Positions 27,474 through 36,412 of a stretch of DNA of 64,000 bases are shown in pieces. The translations under genes were made by a program, and so were the position numbers. Origin of the DNA: Stutzerimonas stutzeri (GTDB lineage Bacteria > Pseudomonadota > Gammaproteobacteria > Pseudomonadales > Pseudomonadaceae); contig DDVX01000019.1 of assembly GCA_002345575.1 (NCBI GenBank), forward strand, positions 1 to 64,000, written 5' to 3'. Each line of letters opens with the position of its first letter. Positions within the stretch are counted from its first letter, which is position 1. Under the pieces are notes generated by a model. The model did no database searches and had not been told where the DNA came from. It saw only the letters and a list, made by a program, of their open reading frames with translations.

Positions 27474-27536
27474 CTCCTGATTAAAATGTCGCTGGCACTA
27501 TAAGCTTGGCGGGATTTCAGGTGGATGACTTCAGGA

Positions 27537-27550
27537 TTACATTGTTGTAA
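27537..27550. promoter_or_regulatory. Cop box E (exact)
   Basis: TTACATTGTTGTAA, extended to ATTAC/GTAAT, 64 bp upstream of the DUF2790 gene on the minus strand. Confidence 0.75.
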
Positions 27551-27966
27551 TTGATTGGTTTGTCCGGCTAATGTTTTTTAAAAAGTTAATATTTAAGAAC
27601 GCAAGTCTCGTTGCGCCAGATCTCCGTGTTGGATTTTCGGCATATCAGTATTGCTTTGAAAAAGCTGACATCGATGTAATGTCCATGTCATCTGCATGAC
27701 AGGCCTGATCTGCAATAAAGCCAGGCAATAAAAAACGCTTCTTAATTCGAGGCTCGGATCACTAACGAGCCCATGCTTTTCCTTGTGCCGACTCCGCGTG
27801 CTACGGAGCTAGATCTGATGAATATTTTGAGAAAAGGAAGTGGCTCATTGGTGCACCTTTCGCTCTGCGCGATGAGAGAGAGCCTGGTGGACCTAGCCGA
27901 AGCTGGGAAAGGTTTTGGCTTTCGGCGCTGCGATCAAAGGGGCCGGCATAGCAGAAAGGGGAAGCT
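27551..27966 (+). promoter_or_regulatory. Upstream region of the cus operon, with cop box F
   Basis: At 27666-27679, TGACATCGATGTAA matches the cop box with one mismatch. It is 288 bp from cusC, so the transcript would have a long leader. A 65-codon plus-strand frame from 27773 (with an internal ATG at 27818) spans the leader but lacks a signal peptide or family features; I do not call it a gene. AAAGGGGA at 27955-27962 is the cusC ribosome site. Confidence 0.5.
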
Positions 27967-29253
27967 ATGAACTGGATCGTTCAACCGTTGCCTGGCAGCC
28001 AACGAGTGCTGCTGGCTGCTGTCACCCTGGGCCTTGTTCTGAGCGGCAGTGTTCAAGCCGCACCAGAGTCAGCCGAATTTGGCGCCACCTTGCCTCCGCT
28101 GCTCGACCTGCTCGAACGCCAGAGCCCTGAGCTGCGGGCTGCAGGGTATGAGAGACAGGCCGCCTGGGAGCGGCCCGACGTGGCCGGCTCGCTTCCTGAT
28201 CCGATGCTCACGTTCGAAGAAATGGGTATCGCCCGTGACGACCCGAGCCTCTCGCCGAGCGGCGTCGGCAGCACACGCTACGCGTTCCGTCAGACCTTTC
28301 CGCTGGGCGGCAAGCGAGGGCTTGCCCGCGAGATCGCCGAGGCGGGCGCAGAGCAGGCGGTGGCGCGCGAGCGCCTGAGCCGGGTCGAGCTCAGAAGCCT
28401 GGTCAAACTCGCCTTCAACGAATACCAGTACGCCCATGCCGCCACCCAGGTGACCGAGGAGTTGCGGAGCCTGGTGGATGAGCTTGAGAGCATCGCCGAG
28501 GCGCGCTACCGGGTCGGGCTTGCACCGCAACAAGACGTGATCAAGGCGCAGACCGAGCACAGCAGCCTGCAGAGCGAGCTGCTAACGCTGGAGCGTGACC
28601 GGCGCGGTACTGCGGCGCGGCTCAACGGTATTCTGGCCCGCCCGGCGAACGCGCCGCTGGCGACGCCTGCCGGTTGGTCCGCGCTGCCTGCCGCGGTGCC
28701 TACCCTGGCGGAGCTGCAGGCGAGAATCCTTGGCGGCAATCCTCAAGTGGCCGAGCTCAATGCACGGATTCAGGAAGCCCGGCGCGCCGAGGAGCTCGCG
28801 AATCGAAACTGGATTCCGGATATCACCGTCGGCACCGCCGTTGTGCAGATGGGCAACCGCGCAGAAGAATTCGAATTGATGCTGGAGATGAACGTTCCAC
28901 TGTGGGGCAGGCGCCGCAGCGCCGAGCAGCGCGAGGCCGTCTCAATGCGCTATGCCGCAGAGGCGCGGCGCGAAGCGGTCAACAGTCGCCTCGCCGGTAG
29001 CGTCGGTGAAGCATGGTCGGCGTTGGAGACAGCCTTTCGGCAGCACGCGCTAACCGAAAGAACGCTCTTGCCGCAGGCGGAACTCACCTATCAATCGGCG
29101 CTCGCCAGCTATCAGACCGGCAACGTCGATTTCGCCACCTTGCTCGATGCCCAGCGACAGATCCGTCAACTGCGGCTGTCGCTCCTTTCGTATGAACTGG
29201 AGCAGCGCGTACGGGTGGTGGAACTGGAGCGTCTTGTCGGAGCAGAGCTATGA
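27967..29253 (+). CDS. cusC: Outer-membrane efflux channel CusC (TolC family)
   Basis: 428 residues with a signal peptide (cut near VQAAPES) and two outer-membrane-efflux repeats rich in long coiled-coil helices; the hallmark SYQTGNVDFATLLDAQRQ is near 380. Unlike E. coli CusC there is no lipobox Cys, so no lipid anchor. It forms the outer-membrane exit duct for the CusBA pump. Coupled to cusB by an ATGA overlap. Higher GC than the genes to its left. Confidence 0.92.
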   Translation: MNWIVQPLPGSQRVLLAAVTLGLVLSGSVQAAPESAEFGATLPPLLDLLERQSPELRAAGYERQAAWERPDVAGSLPDPMLTFEEMGIARDDPSLSPSGVGSTRYAFRQTFPLGGKRGLAREIAEAGAEQAVARERLSRVELRSLVKLAFNEYQYAHAATQVTEELRSLVDELESIAEARYRVGLAPQQDVIKAQTEHSSLQSELLTLERDRRGTAARLNGILARPANAPLATPAGWSALPAAVPTLAELQARILGGNPQVAELNARIQEARRAEELANRNWIPDITVGTAVVQMGNRAEEFELMLEMNVPLWGRRRSAEQREAVSMRYAAEARREAVNSRLAGSVGEAWSALETAFRQHALTERTLLPQAELTYQSALASYQTGNVDFATLLDAQRQIRQLRLSLLSYELEQRVRVVELERLVGAEL

Positions 29254-30914
29254 AACGCAGCATGATTCTGGGCGCCGGCGCATTTGCCCTCGCCACCGCA
29301 ATCGCCGGGTTTGCAGGCGGTTACATGATGGCGCAAAAGCCCGCACCTTCAGCGGCCGTCGGTAGCAGCGCGCCACAGGAGCGCAAGGCTCTCTACTACC
29401 GCAATCCCATGGGCCTGGCCGATACCTCGCCGGTGCCGAAGAAGGACCCGATGGGGATGGACTACATCCCGGTGTATGCCAACGAGGCGCCCGCTGGCGC
29501 GCGGGGCGAGCGCAAGGTTCTCTACTACCGTAATCCCATGGGCCTGCCGGACACCTCGCCAGTGCCGAAGAAGGACTCCATGGGCATGGACTACATCGCC
29601 GTCTACGAGGGTGAGGAATCCGGAAGTACCGTAACCATCAGTCCCGAGAAGATCCAGCTACTGGGTGTGTTGACCTCGCCGGTCGAGCGCCGCGTGCTCA
29701 CGCGCACGGTGCGTGCCGTCGGTACGGTGCAGGTGGACGAGCGTGGCCAGTACACCCTGGCGCCGAAGTTCGACGGATGGATTGAGAAGCTCCATGTGAA
29801 CACCACCGGTGAGCCGGTCCGTAAGGGCCAGCCGTTGATAGACGTCTATAGCCCCGAGTTGGTCTCGGCGCAGCAGGAGTTCTTGATCGCCAATGCTGGA
29901 CGACAGCGCCTAGCGGCTGGCAGTGCGAATGCCAGGCAGGGGGTCGCCTCACTCTCAGAATCTGCCATGCAGCGGCTACGCAACTGGGATATTGGCGAAG
30001 CACAGCTTGAGCGCTTGCGCCGTACCGGCAAAACCAGCCGTACCTTGACGATCACCGCTCCGGTGGATGGGGTCGTACTGGACAAACCGGCGTTGGAAGG
30101 CATGCGCTTCCAGGCCGGGGACGCTCTCTACCGAATTGCGGACCTCGATACCGTCTGGCTTATCGCTGAGGTATTCGAGCAGGACCTGGCGTTGGTAAAA
30201 CCGGGGCAAGCGGTACAGCTCACGGTCAGCGCCTATCCAGGCCGCCATTTCACTGGCGAGGTGACCTTCATCTACCCCGATCTCTCGCCGCAGACCCGCA
30301 CTGTAAAGGTTCGTATCGAGCTGTCCAATCCCGACGGCCTGCTCAAGCCGGCCATGTTTGGCACTGCCCAGCTGGCTGCTGGGGAGCGCACACCCGTGCT
30401 CGCGGTTCCCGACTCGGCGGTGATCGACAGCGGCACTCGGCAGGTCGCACTGGTCGCCCTGGGTGAGGGTCGCTTCGAGCCGCGCGAACTGCTCACCGGC
30501 AGACTGGCAGACGGCTTTCTTGAAGTGCTTGAAGGGCTGGGCGAGGGAGAGTCCGTGGTCACACGTGCCAACTTCCTGATCGATGCCGAGAGCAACCTCA
30601 AGGCCGCGTTGAGCGGCATGAGCACGAAGTCGGCGCCAGCCGCTGCCCATGATCATGGGGAGCATGCTGGACCTGGCCATGCTGCCACGCCAACCGATGC
30701 CGACGCACACAGCGCTCATGCCGCTCATGCCAGTCACGCCGGCCACACCGTCCCAATTGAGAGCAGCACTGACGCTCATGTCGGCAGTCACGGAAGCAGC
30801 GAGGCTGATGCGTCGCCAAGTGATGGGCATGACCATGAAAACCACGCCACGCCAGACGCGCATTCCGGCCACGTCATGCCGGATAGCCACAGCAATTCCC
30901 ATGGAGGGCATTGA
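29250..30914 (+). CDS. cusB: RND periplasmic adaptor CusB with duplicated metal-binding module
   Basis: 554 residues, longer than the usual 400 or so. N-terminal anchor or signal helix (5-27), then two near-identical heavy-metal-binding modules at 44-76 and 87-119 (YYRNPMGL and MGMDYI in each), then the adaptor core (barrel-sandwich, alpha-hairpin, beta-barrel; about 125-460) and a His-rich tail (about 470-554, many HAG/HGH/DH groups). It links CusA to CusC and passes Cu+/Ag+. The duplicated module and His tail would raise periplasmic metal capture. ATGA overlap with cusC. Confidence 0.93.
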   Translation: MKRSMILGAGAFALATAIAGFAGGYMMAQKPAPSAAVGSSAPQERKALYYRNPMGLADTSPVPKKDPMGMDYIPVYANEAPAGARGERKVLYYRNPMGLPDTSPVPKKDSMGMDYIAVYEGEESGSTVTISPEKIQLLGVLTSPVERRVLTRTVRAVGTVQVDERGQYTLAPKFDGWIEKLHVNTTGEPVRKGQPLIDVYSPELVSAQQEFLIANAGRQRLAAGSANARQGVASLSESAMQRLRNWDIGEAQLERLRRTGKTSRTLTITAPVDGVVLDKPALEGMRFQAGDALYRIADLDTVWLIAEVFEQDLALVKPGQAVQLTVSAYPGRHFTGEVTFIYPDLSPQTRTVKVRIELSNPDGLLKPAMFGTAQLAAGERTPVLAVPDSAVIDSGTRQVALVALGEGRFEPRELLTGRLADGFLEVLEGLGEGESVVTRANFLIDAESNLKAALSGMSTKSAPAAAHDHGEHAGPGHAATPTDADAHSAHAAHASHAGHTVPIESSTDAHVGSHGSSEADASPSDGHDHENHATPDAHSGHVMPDSHSNSHGGH

Positions 30915-30916
30915 AC

Positions 30917-33900
30917 ATGCTCTCCAGAATCATTGAATGGTCGGTTCGCAACGTCTTCCTGGTGTTGCTCGCCACGTTGATCATTATCGGCGCCGGCGTC
31001 TACGCCGTGGTGAAAACCCCGCTGGACGCGTTGCCGGATCTGTCCGACGTGCAGGTGATTGTCTACACCGAGTTTCCAGGGCAAGCGCCGCAGGTGGTAG
31101 AGGATCAGGTTACCTACCCGCTCACCACCGCACTGCTCTCGGTACCCAATTCCAAGGTGGTACGGGGCTTCTCGTTCTTTGGCGCCTCCTTCGTTTATGT
31201 GATTTTCGAGGACGGCACCGATATCTACTGGGCGCGCTCGCGGGTGCTTGAGTACCTGAATTTCGCCTCCAAGAGCCTTCCAGCCGGCGTAACCCCCGCG
31301 CTGGGGCCGGACGCCACCGGCGTTGGCTGGGTCTACCAGTACGCGCTGACCAGTGCGCGGCATACCCTTGCGGAGCTGCGCACGCTGCAGGACTGGTTCG
31401 TGCGCTATCAACTCACCAAGGCCGAGGGTGTGTCCGAAATCGCCAGCATCGGCGGCTTCGTCCAGCAGTACCAGGTCACCGTCGATCCGCAGAAGCTGCA
31501 GGCCTACGACATCCCGTTGAGCCGCATTTCCGACGTCATTCGCACCAGCAATGCCGACGTGGGCGGTCGCATCGTGGAAATGAGCGAGACCGAGTACATG
31601 GTGCGCGGTCGCGGCTATTTGCGTGGTGCAGCGGACATCGAGAAACTGGTGCTCAAGGCCGCGGGCGGGGTGCCGGTTCTGCTGCGCGATGTGGCGCGCG
31701 TCGAGCTCGGCCCTGATGAGCGTCGCGGCGTGGTCGAGCTCAACGGGGAGGGCGAGGTGGTCGGCGGCATCGCCGTCGCCCGCTACGGCGAAAATGCCAT
31801 GAACGTGATCGACAACCTGAAGGCCAAGATAGAGGAGATTCGTCCCGGCCTGCCGGAAGGTGTCGAGATCGAGCCGGTATACGACCGTTCGGATCTTATC
31901 CAGCGCGCCGTGGACAATCTCAAGGTCACGCTGCTGGAAGAGTCGATCATCGTCGCGCTGGTGTGCATTGTGTTTCTTCTGCATGTACGCAGTGCGCTGG
32001 TGGCCATCCTCATGCTGCCGGTGGGCATCCTGATCGCCTTCATCGTCATGCGCTGGCTGGGGCTCAATTCCAACATCATGAGCCTGGGCGGCATCGCCAT
32101 CGCTATCGGCGCAATGGTGGACGCGGCCATCGTGATGATCGAGAACGCGCACAAGCACCTGGAGCGGGCGCCAGCGGACAAGCCGAGGGCGCAGGTCATC
32201 ATCGAGGCCTGCCGCGAGGTGGGGCCGGCGCTGTTCTTCTCGCTGCTGATCATTACCGTTTCCTTCCTACCGGTGTTCACGCTGGAGTCCCAGGAAGGAC
32301 GGATGTTCTCGCCGCTCGCCTTCACCAAGACCTTCGCCATGGCGGGTGCGGCGTTACTCTCGGTGACGCTGGTGCCGGTGCTGATGCTGTTGTTCGTGCG
32401 CGGGCGGATCATCCCCGAGCACAAGAACCCGGTGAACCGTTTCCTGATCTGGATTTATCGCCCGATCATCCATATCGTGCTGCGATGGAAGGTGACAACC
32501 ATCGTGGTGGCGCTCGTGGTTTTGGGCGTGAGCATCCTGCCGGCGCGCCAGCTTGGCAGCGAATTCATGCCGCGCCTCAACGAAGGCACGCTGCTGTACA
32601 TGCCGGCCTCGCTCCCGGGCATGTCCATCACCAAGGCTGCGGAACTCATGCAGGTGCAGGACCGGATCATCAAGAGCTTTCCCGAGGTAGCCTCGGTATT
32701 CGGCAAGGCGGGCCGCGCGGCCACGGCCACCGACCCGGCCCCGATCGAAATGTTCGAGACGGTGGTCAACCTCAAGCCGGAAGAGCACTGGCGGCCGGGA
32801 ATGACGATGGATAAGCTCATCGCCGAGATGGATGAAGCGCTCCGGTTTCCGGGTGTGGCCAACAGCTGGACCATGCCCATTCAGGGGCGCCTGGACATGC
32901 TATCTACCGGCATACGAACGCCCATTGGCATCAAGGTGTTTGGCATGGACCTCGCCGGGATCGAGCGGCTGGCCACCCAGATCGAGACGGTTGTGCAGGC
33001 GGTGCCCGGGACAACCAGCGCGTTTGCCGAGCGCATCACGGGTGGCTTCTATCTTGATATTGCCCCCGACTACGATGCCCTGGCCCGCTACGGCCTGACG
33101 GTGGGGGAGGTGCAGATGGTCATAGCCACTGCGTTGGGCGGCGAGCTTGTGACCACGACCGTGGAAGGGCGCGAGCGATTCGGCGTCAGCGTTCGCTACC
33201 CACGGGAGCTGCGCTCCGACCCGCAGCGTATTGCCACCGAGGTGCTGGTGCCCACGCCGGGCGGCGCACAAATTCCGCTCGGGCAGCTCACCGATATCAG
33301 CGTTTCCAAGGGCGCGCCCAGCATTCGTACCGAAAACGCGCTGCTCTCAGCATATATCTATGTCGATATTCGCGGCCGCGACATCGGCAGCTATGTGCGA
33401 GAGGCACAGCAGGCGGTCAATGATCAGGTGACCTTTCCACCCGGTTACTACGTGACCTGGAGCGGCCAGTTCGAATACATGGAGCGGGCGGCGGAGAGGC
33501 TAAAAATCGTCGTGCCGCTGACCCTGGTGTTGATCTTCCTGCTGCTGTACCTGAATTTCCGCCGGCTTACCGAGACGCTGATCGTCATGCTCTCGGTGCC
33601 GTTCTCGCTGGTGGGTGGTATCTGGCTCATGTGGGCGCTGGGCTACAACTTCTCGGTGGCCGTGGTGGTGGGCTTCATCGCCCTGGCTGGCGTGGCTGCC
33701 GAGACCGGTGTGATCATGCTCATCTACCTTGACCATGCGCTCGCCGAGCGCCGAGCCGAACGGGAAGCAGCCGGCGAGCAGTTAACGGTGGCTGATCTCT
33801 ACCAGGCAGTCATAACTGGTGCAGTCGAGCGAGTACGGCCGAAGATGATGACGGTAGTGGCCATCATGGCCGGCCTGCTGCCGATCATGTGGGGCACCGG

Positions 33901-34027
33901 TACCGGCTCGGAGGTGATGCGACGCATTGCCGCGCCGATGGTGGGTGGGATGATTTCTTCCACCGTACTGACGCTTGTGGTCATTCCGGCGATCTACATG
34001 CTGGTCAAGCAGCGCAGTCTGCGGTGA
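30917..34027 (+). CDS. cusA: Heavy-metal RND pump CusA (Cu+/Ag+)
   Basis: 1036 residues from ATG 30917 with GGAGGGC just upstream; a TTG at 30911 is less likely. Twelve membrane helices and two large periplasmic loops. The helix-4 motif AIGAMVDAAIVMIEN is the HME4 type, marking Cu(I)/Ag(I) rather than Zn/Co/Ni pumps. Met-rich stretches in the periplasmic cleft (EFMPRL, LLYMPAS, SWTMPIQGRLDM) fit the Met relay of CusA. Proton-driven efflux from periplasm and cytosol through CusC. Three genes form one operon; no CusF is present. Confidence 0.95.
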   Translation: MLSRIIEWSVRNVFLVLLATLIIIGAGVYAVVKTPLDALPDLSDVQVIVYTEFPGQAPQVVEDQVTYPLTTALLSVPNSKVVRGFSFFGASFVYVIFEDGTDIYWARSRVLEYLNFASKSLPAGVTPALGPDATGVGWVYQYALTSARHTLAELRTLQDWFVRYQLTKAEGVSEIASIGGFVQQYQVTVDPQKLQAYDIPLSRISDVIRTSNADVGGRIVEMSETEYMVRGRGYLRGAADIEKLVLKAAGGVPVLLRDVARVELGPDERRGVVELNGEGEVVGGIAVARYGENAMNVIDNLKAKIEEIRPGLPEGVEIEPVYDRSDLIQRAVDNLKVTLLEESIIVALVCIVFLLHVRSALVAILMLPVGILIAFIVMRWLGLNSNIMSLGGIAIAIGAMVDAAIVMIENAHKHLERAPADKPRAQVIIEACREVGPALFFSLLIITVSFLPVFTLESQEGRMFSPLAFTKTFAMAGAALLSVTLVPVLMLLFVRGRIIPEHKNPVNRFLIWIYRPIIHIVLRWKVTTIVVALVVLGVSILPARQLGSEFMPRLNEGTLLYMPASLPGMSITKAAELMQVQDRIIKSFPEVASVFGKAGRAATATDPAPIEMFETVVNLKPEEHWRPGMTMDKLIAEMDEALRFPGVANSWTMPIQGRLDMLSTGIRTPIGIKVFGMDLAGIERLATQIETVVQAVPGTTSAFAERITGGFYLDIAPDYDALARYGLTVGEVQMVIATALGGELVTTTVEGRERFGVSVRYPRELRSDPQRIATEVLVPTPGGAQIPLGQLTDISVSKGAPSIRTENALLSAYIYVDIRGRDIGSYVREAQQAVNDQVTFPPGYYVTWSGQFEYMERAAERLKIVVPLTLVLIFLLLYLNFRRLTETLIVMLSVPFSLVGGIWLMWALGYNFSVAVVVGFIALAGVAAETGVIMLIYLDHALAERRAEREAAGEQLTVADLYQAVITGAVERVRPKMMTVVAIMAGLLPIMWGTGTGSEVMRRIAAPMVGGMISSTVLTLVVIPAIYMLVKQRSLR

Positions 34028-34057
34028 TCGCTCGGTAGCGTGTTCATTCGCAGCTTA

Positions 34058-34092
34058 CCCGGAGGTTTGGAGGCGCCACCCAGGCCTCCGGG
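34058..34092 (+). terminator. Hairpin after cusA
   Basis: CCCGGAGG (34058-34065) pairs with CCTCCGGG (34085-34092). No T-run; possible end of the cus transcript. Confidence 0.45.
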
Positions 34093-34216
34093 AGCAAATA
34101 AGCAGACAACAAAAGCCCGAGTAGCTGCTGAGTCCAGAGATGGTTGTATGTTGCAACGAGCGAGGCTTCGGCACTTTCGTAGTCCACACTAGCGACATTC
34201 TCTTGCTCAAGTCGGG

Positions 34217-35125
34217 TCAGCTGCGATCAACGCCAAGTTGTAAGAACGGGTTGTTGAGCGGCACTTCCTCGAACAGATGCCTCGGATCTGCCAGCAGGTA
34301 ACCATGCAGTCGTCGTGACTTGCGTGGTCCTGTCACCTCGCAGGTCCAGATGTTCAGACCATTGACCTGCTTGCGGTGCAGTTGCAACTTTTCGAAGCGC
34401 TTTTGCACCCACTGCCAATCTGCAACCTGATCCTGCTTGGCGAGCGTGGCCGTGTTCGGGTGCTCTTGTGCGTAGCGCTGAAACACACCGGGGCTAACCA
34501 GAAATGCCGTGTCGGCCACGGTGTGCACCAGGGCCCTGGCGTCATTGATGATGAGTTTGCGGCTCTGTACACGCTGCCGCAGCCAAGCCAGGAAATGTTC
34601 GCCGGAAGGTGACTCCGGTGAGTTTCCACCGTTTTCGATGGGCGGAAGTACAGCGGCAGGGGGCAGCATTGAATCGTTCGCCTGGGAAGGTGCGGCCGGG
34701 TCATTGATGCCCGTTGCTGGGGGTGGTTCAACCTCCGGCCTCTGTGGGTGCGGTTCGGTATCTGAGGTGCCGAGCAATGCCAGCAGGGCGTCGACGCTAT
34801 CGGCAGCGGGTGCAGCAGAGGCCGCACGTGCGGCGGTCGCCACGGGTGAGGTTTCACCGCTATCGATGAATGATTCTGTGGTCGCATCGTTGCGCTCTAC
34901 CTCAATCACGACAGTGCCAGTGAACGGCTCCGGCCGACCATCTCCCTCCCAGATCAGAGCCGGCGCCAATCGCAGCAGTGTGAACGTGTGCGACCAGCCT
35001 GCGTCGCTCGTGACCGTTGCTCGCCAGATTGCCTTGCCGTCAGTGGTGGGCTGGAGCATGCCGTGATCCTGCAGCACGTTGAACACGGCAGTGTTGTAGG
35101 AGATTTCCGCTTCGCGTTTTGTGAT
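34217..35125 (-). pseudogene. traI: 5'-truncated MobH-type relaxase traI
   Basis: The open frame runs from a TAG at 35126-35128 to TGA at 34217, with no good start (first GTG at 35086). The sequence matches the C-terminal part of ICE-type TraI/MobH proteins: EISYNTAVFNVLQDHG, a Pro/Ala-rich linker, then GEHFLAWLRQRVQSRKLIIN, VADTAFLVSPGVFQRYAQEH, DWQWVQKRFEKLQLHRKQ and TCEVTGPRKSRRLHGYLL. The N-terminal relaxase half is missing. About 300 residues remain of a protein usually more than twice as long. It lies against attR, as if a conjugative element lost its middle. Confidence 0.85.
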
Positions 35126-35436
35126 CTAAAGACCAGACATCGAACCAATGAAAATTTGCGACGCTCACCCTTGAATGATCGTGCTATCTGGCAGGATTGA
35201 GTGCTGCGTCTCGATTGACGGCGATTATGAGGTGCTCACTGGCAGGTGCCGCTCAGGGGAAAAGCGTCCTACAGCCCCTGCAACTGACTGGACGGGTAAG
35301 CAGGCGAAAGGACTAACTGGAAAGAAAATTGGCGGGGGGCTTGCCTGCCTCTTCGAACGAGTCCATAATTGTGTCCGTTGCCTAGGCAGCAGTAGCGGAA
35401 AATCCTTTTAAATCAAAAGGTTGTGGGCTAGGCTCT
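35126..35436. other. Right-end non-coding segment of the island
   Basis: No gene seen. Just before attR is the palindrome CCTTTTAAATCAAAAGG (35404-35420), placed 16 nt before the att core in the way an anticodon stem precedes a tRNA T-arm, followed by TTGTGGGCTAGGCTCTAGTC. It looks like a decayed tRNA 3' half or integrase arm sites. Confidence 0.5.
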
Positions 35437-35458
35437 AGTCTCGTTTCCCGCTCCAAAT
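35437..35458 (+). repeat. attR: 22-bp direct repeat, right end of the island
   Basis: Exact copy of 12083-12104 (tRNA-Gly 3' end plus AAT). Beyond it the sequence returns to chromosome: within 43 bp comes a terminator that fits the original tRNA-Gly unit. Confidence 0.93.
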
Positions 35459-35500
35459 ACAGATTCGGAAGATGAAAATTCTCTTGAATCACTGAAAAAA

Positions 35501-35522
35501 GGGACCTTCGGGTCCCTTTTTT
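35501..35522 (+). terminator. Original tRNA-Gly terminator, displaced by the island
   Basis: GGGACC-TTCG-GGTCCC followed by six T, preceded by an A-run. It lies 43 bp past attR, nearly the same spacing as the island's own terminator past attL (46 bp). Confidence 0.8.
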
Positions 35523-35705
35523 CGTTTCTCTGTTTTTAGGTTGGCGCGCGCTTCGATATCGATATTTCAGTGCCAGTCGGCCATTTCGTGGGAGGGGGCG
35601 TTAGTCTGCGACGGCGAACCCAAACCCTGTTCACGAGTCAACCAGACAAGTCCCACTCTCTGGTGCGCACCTATAATCGCGTGCCCACATCAAGACAGGT
35701 GAAAC

Positions 35706-36113
35706 ATGGCCAACGCATATCACGATCACAACCTGGCACTCCTGGCCCATCTGCGCGGCATTCTGCTCGCCATGGGGGAGACCGGGCAGGTTTCCGACGA
35801 GAGTCACGCGCTGTTTCTCGAGCGTTTTGACGAGTTGGTAGTGAATCTCCGGGATATTCCTGAGGAGCGGCATCTGGGGCAGGACCTGATCTGCCAAGTC
35901 TTCCACCGTTATCCGCAGATCGCTCATCTGGTTCCGCGCGACCTATTGTGGTTCTTTGGCGGCGACTGCCTGCATTTCATGCCGGACGAAGAGATCGAGA
36001 TCTTCCAGAAGCTGGAAGAGCGGCGCTACGAGGCTGAAAGCAGCGGCGAGCCGTTTGACTGGAACATGGAAAGGCAGCTGCTCACCATGCCAGATGAAGG
36101 CGCTAGACACTGA
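35706..36113 (+). CDS. Conserved Pseudomonas protein of unknown function
   Basis: 135 residues, cytosolic, no signal peptide or membrane segment. The text is typical of a conserved gammaproteobacterial family of unknown role (GQDLICQVFHRYPQIAHLVP, RDLLWFFGGDCLHFMPDEEI). It is mostly helical and acidic. A TATAAT (35672-35677) lies 34 bp before the ATG and could be the -10 of its promoter. First core gene after the island. Confidence 0.85.
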   Translation: MANAYHDHNLALLAHLRGILLAMGETGQVSDESHALFLERFDELVVNLRDIPEERHLGQDLICQVFHRYPQIAHLVPRDLLWFFGGDCLHFMPDEEIEIFQKLEERRYEAESSGEPFDWNMERQLLTMPDEGARH

Positions 36114-36412
36114 CAGGCTGCTAAAGCCCTGGCGCGACGTGAGGGTGAGTCAGGTGGGTCATGCTCTACAGATCGTAGGGCATCGCCTGATCTTCTTGCT
36201 CTGACAGGCAATAAATCCGTTGTTTCGTCAGCATGTTTAGCCTGTAACCTCTAGCGAGCGCGACCGGTTCATGGCTTCCGGTCGTAGGCAGCACAGGTGC
36301 ACTAGTTGAAAAGCCTAACCGCGCCCCCATCTAATTTGTTTCCCCCGATTTGCTTAGATAGCAAACAAATCGGCCGTCTTTGGCCTTCATATTCTGCGTT
36401 GTGTACCTTTCT
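36114..36412 (+). promoter_or_regulatory. Intergenic region before the ABC exporter
   Basis: Holds two inverted repeats: CGACCGG/CCGGTCG (36261-36267, 36278-36284), a possible end of the previous transcript, and CCGATTTG/CAAATCGG (36345-36352, 36366-36373), which lies 40 bp before the exporter ATG and might be an operator or leader hairpin. No gene seen. Confidence 0.4.

Noticed and set aside
27773..27970. 65-codon frame upstream of cusC
   Set aside because: No signal peptide or recognisable domain; it runs into the cusC start and is better read as leader sequence.
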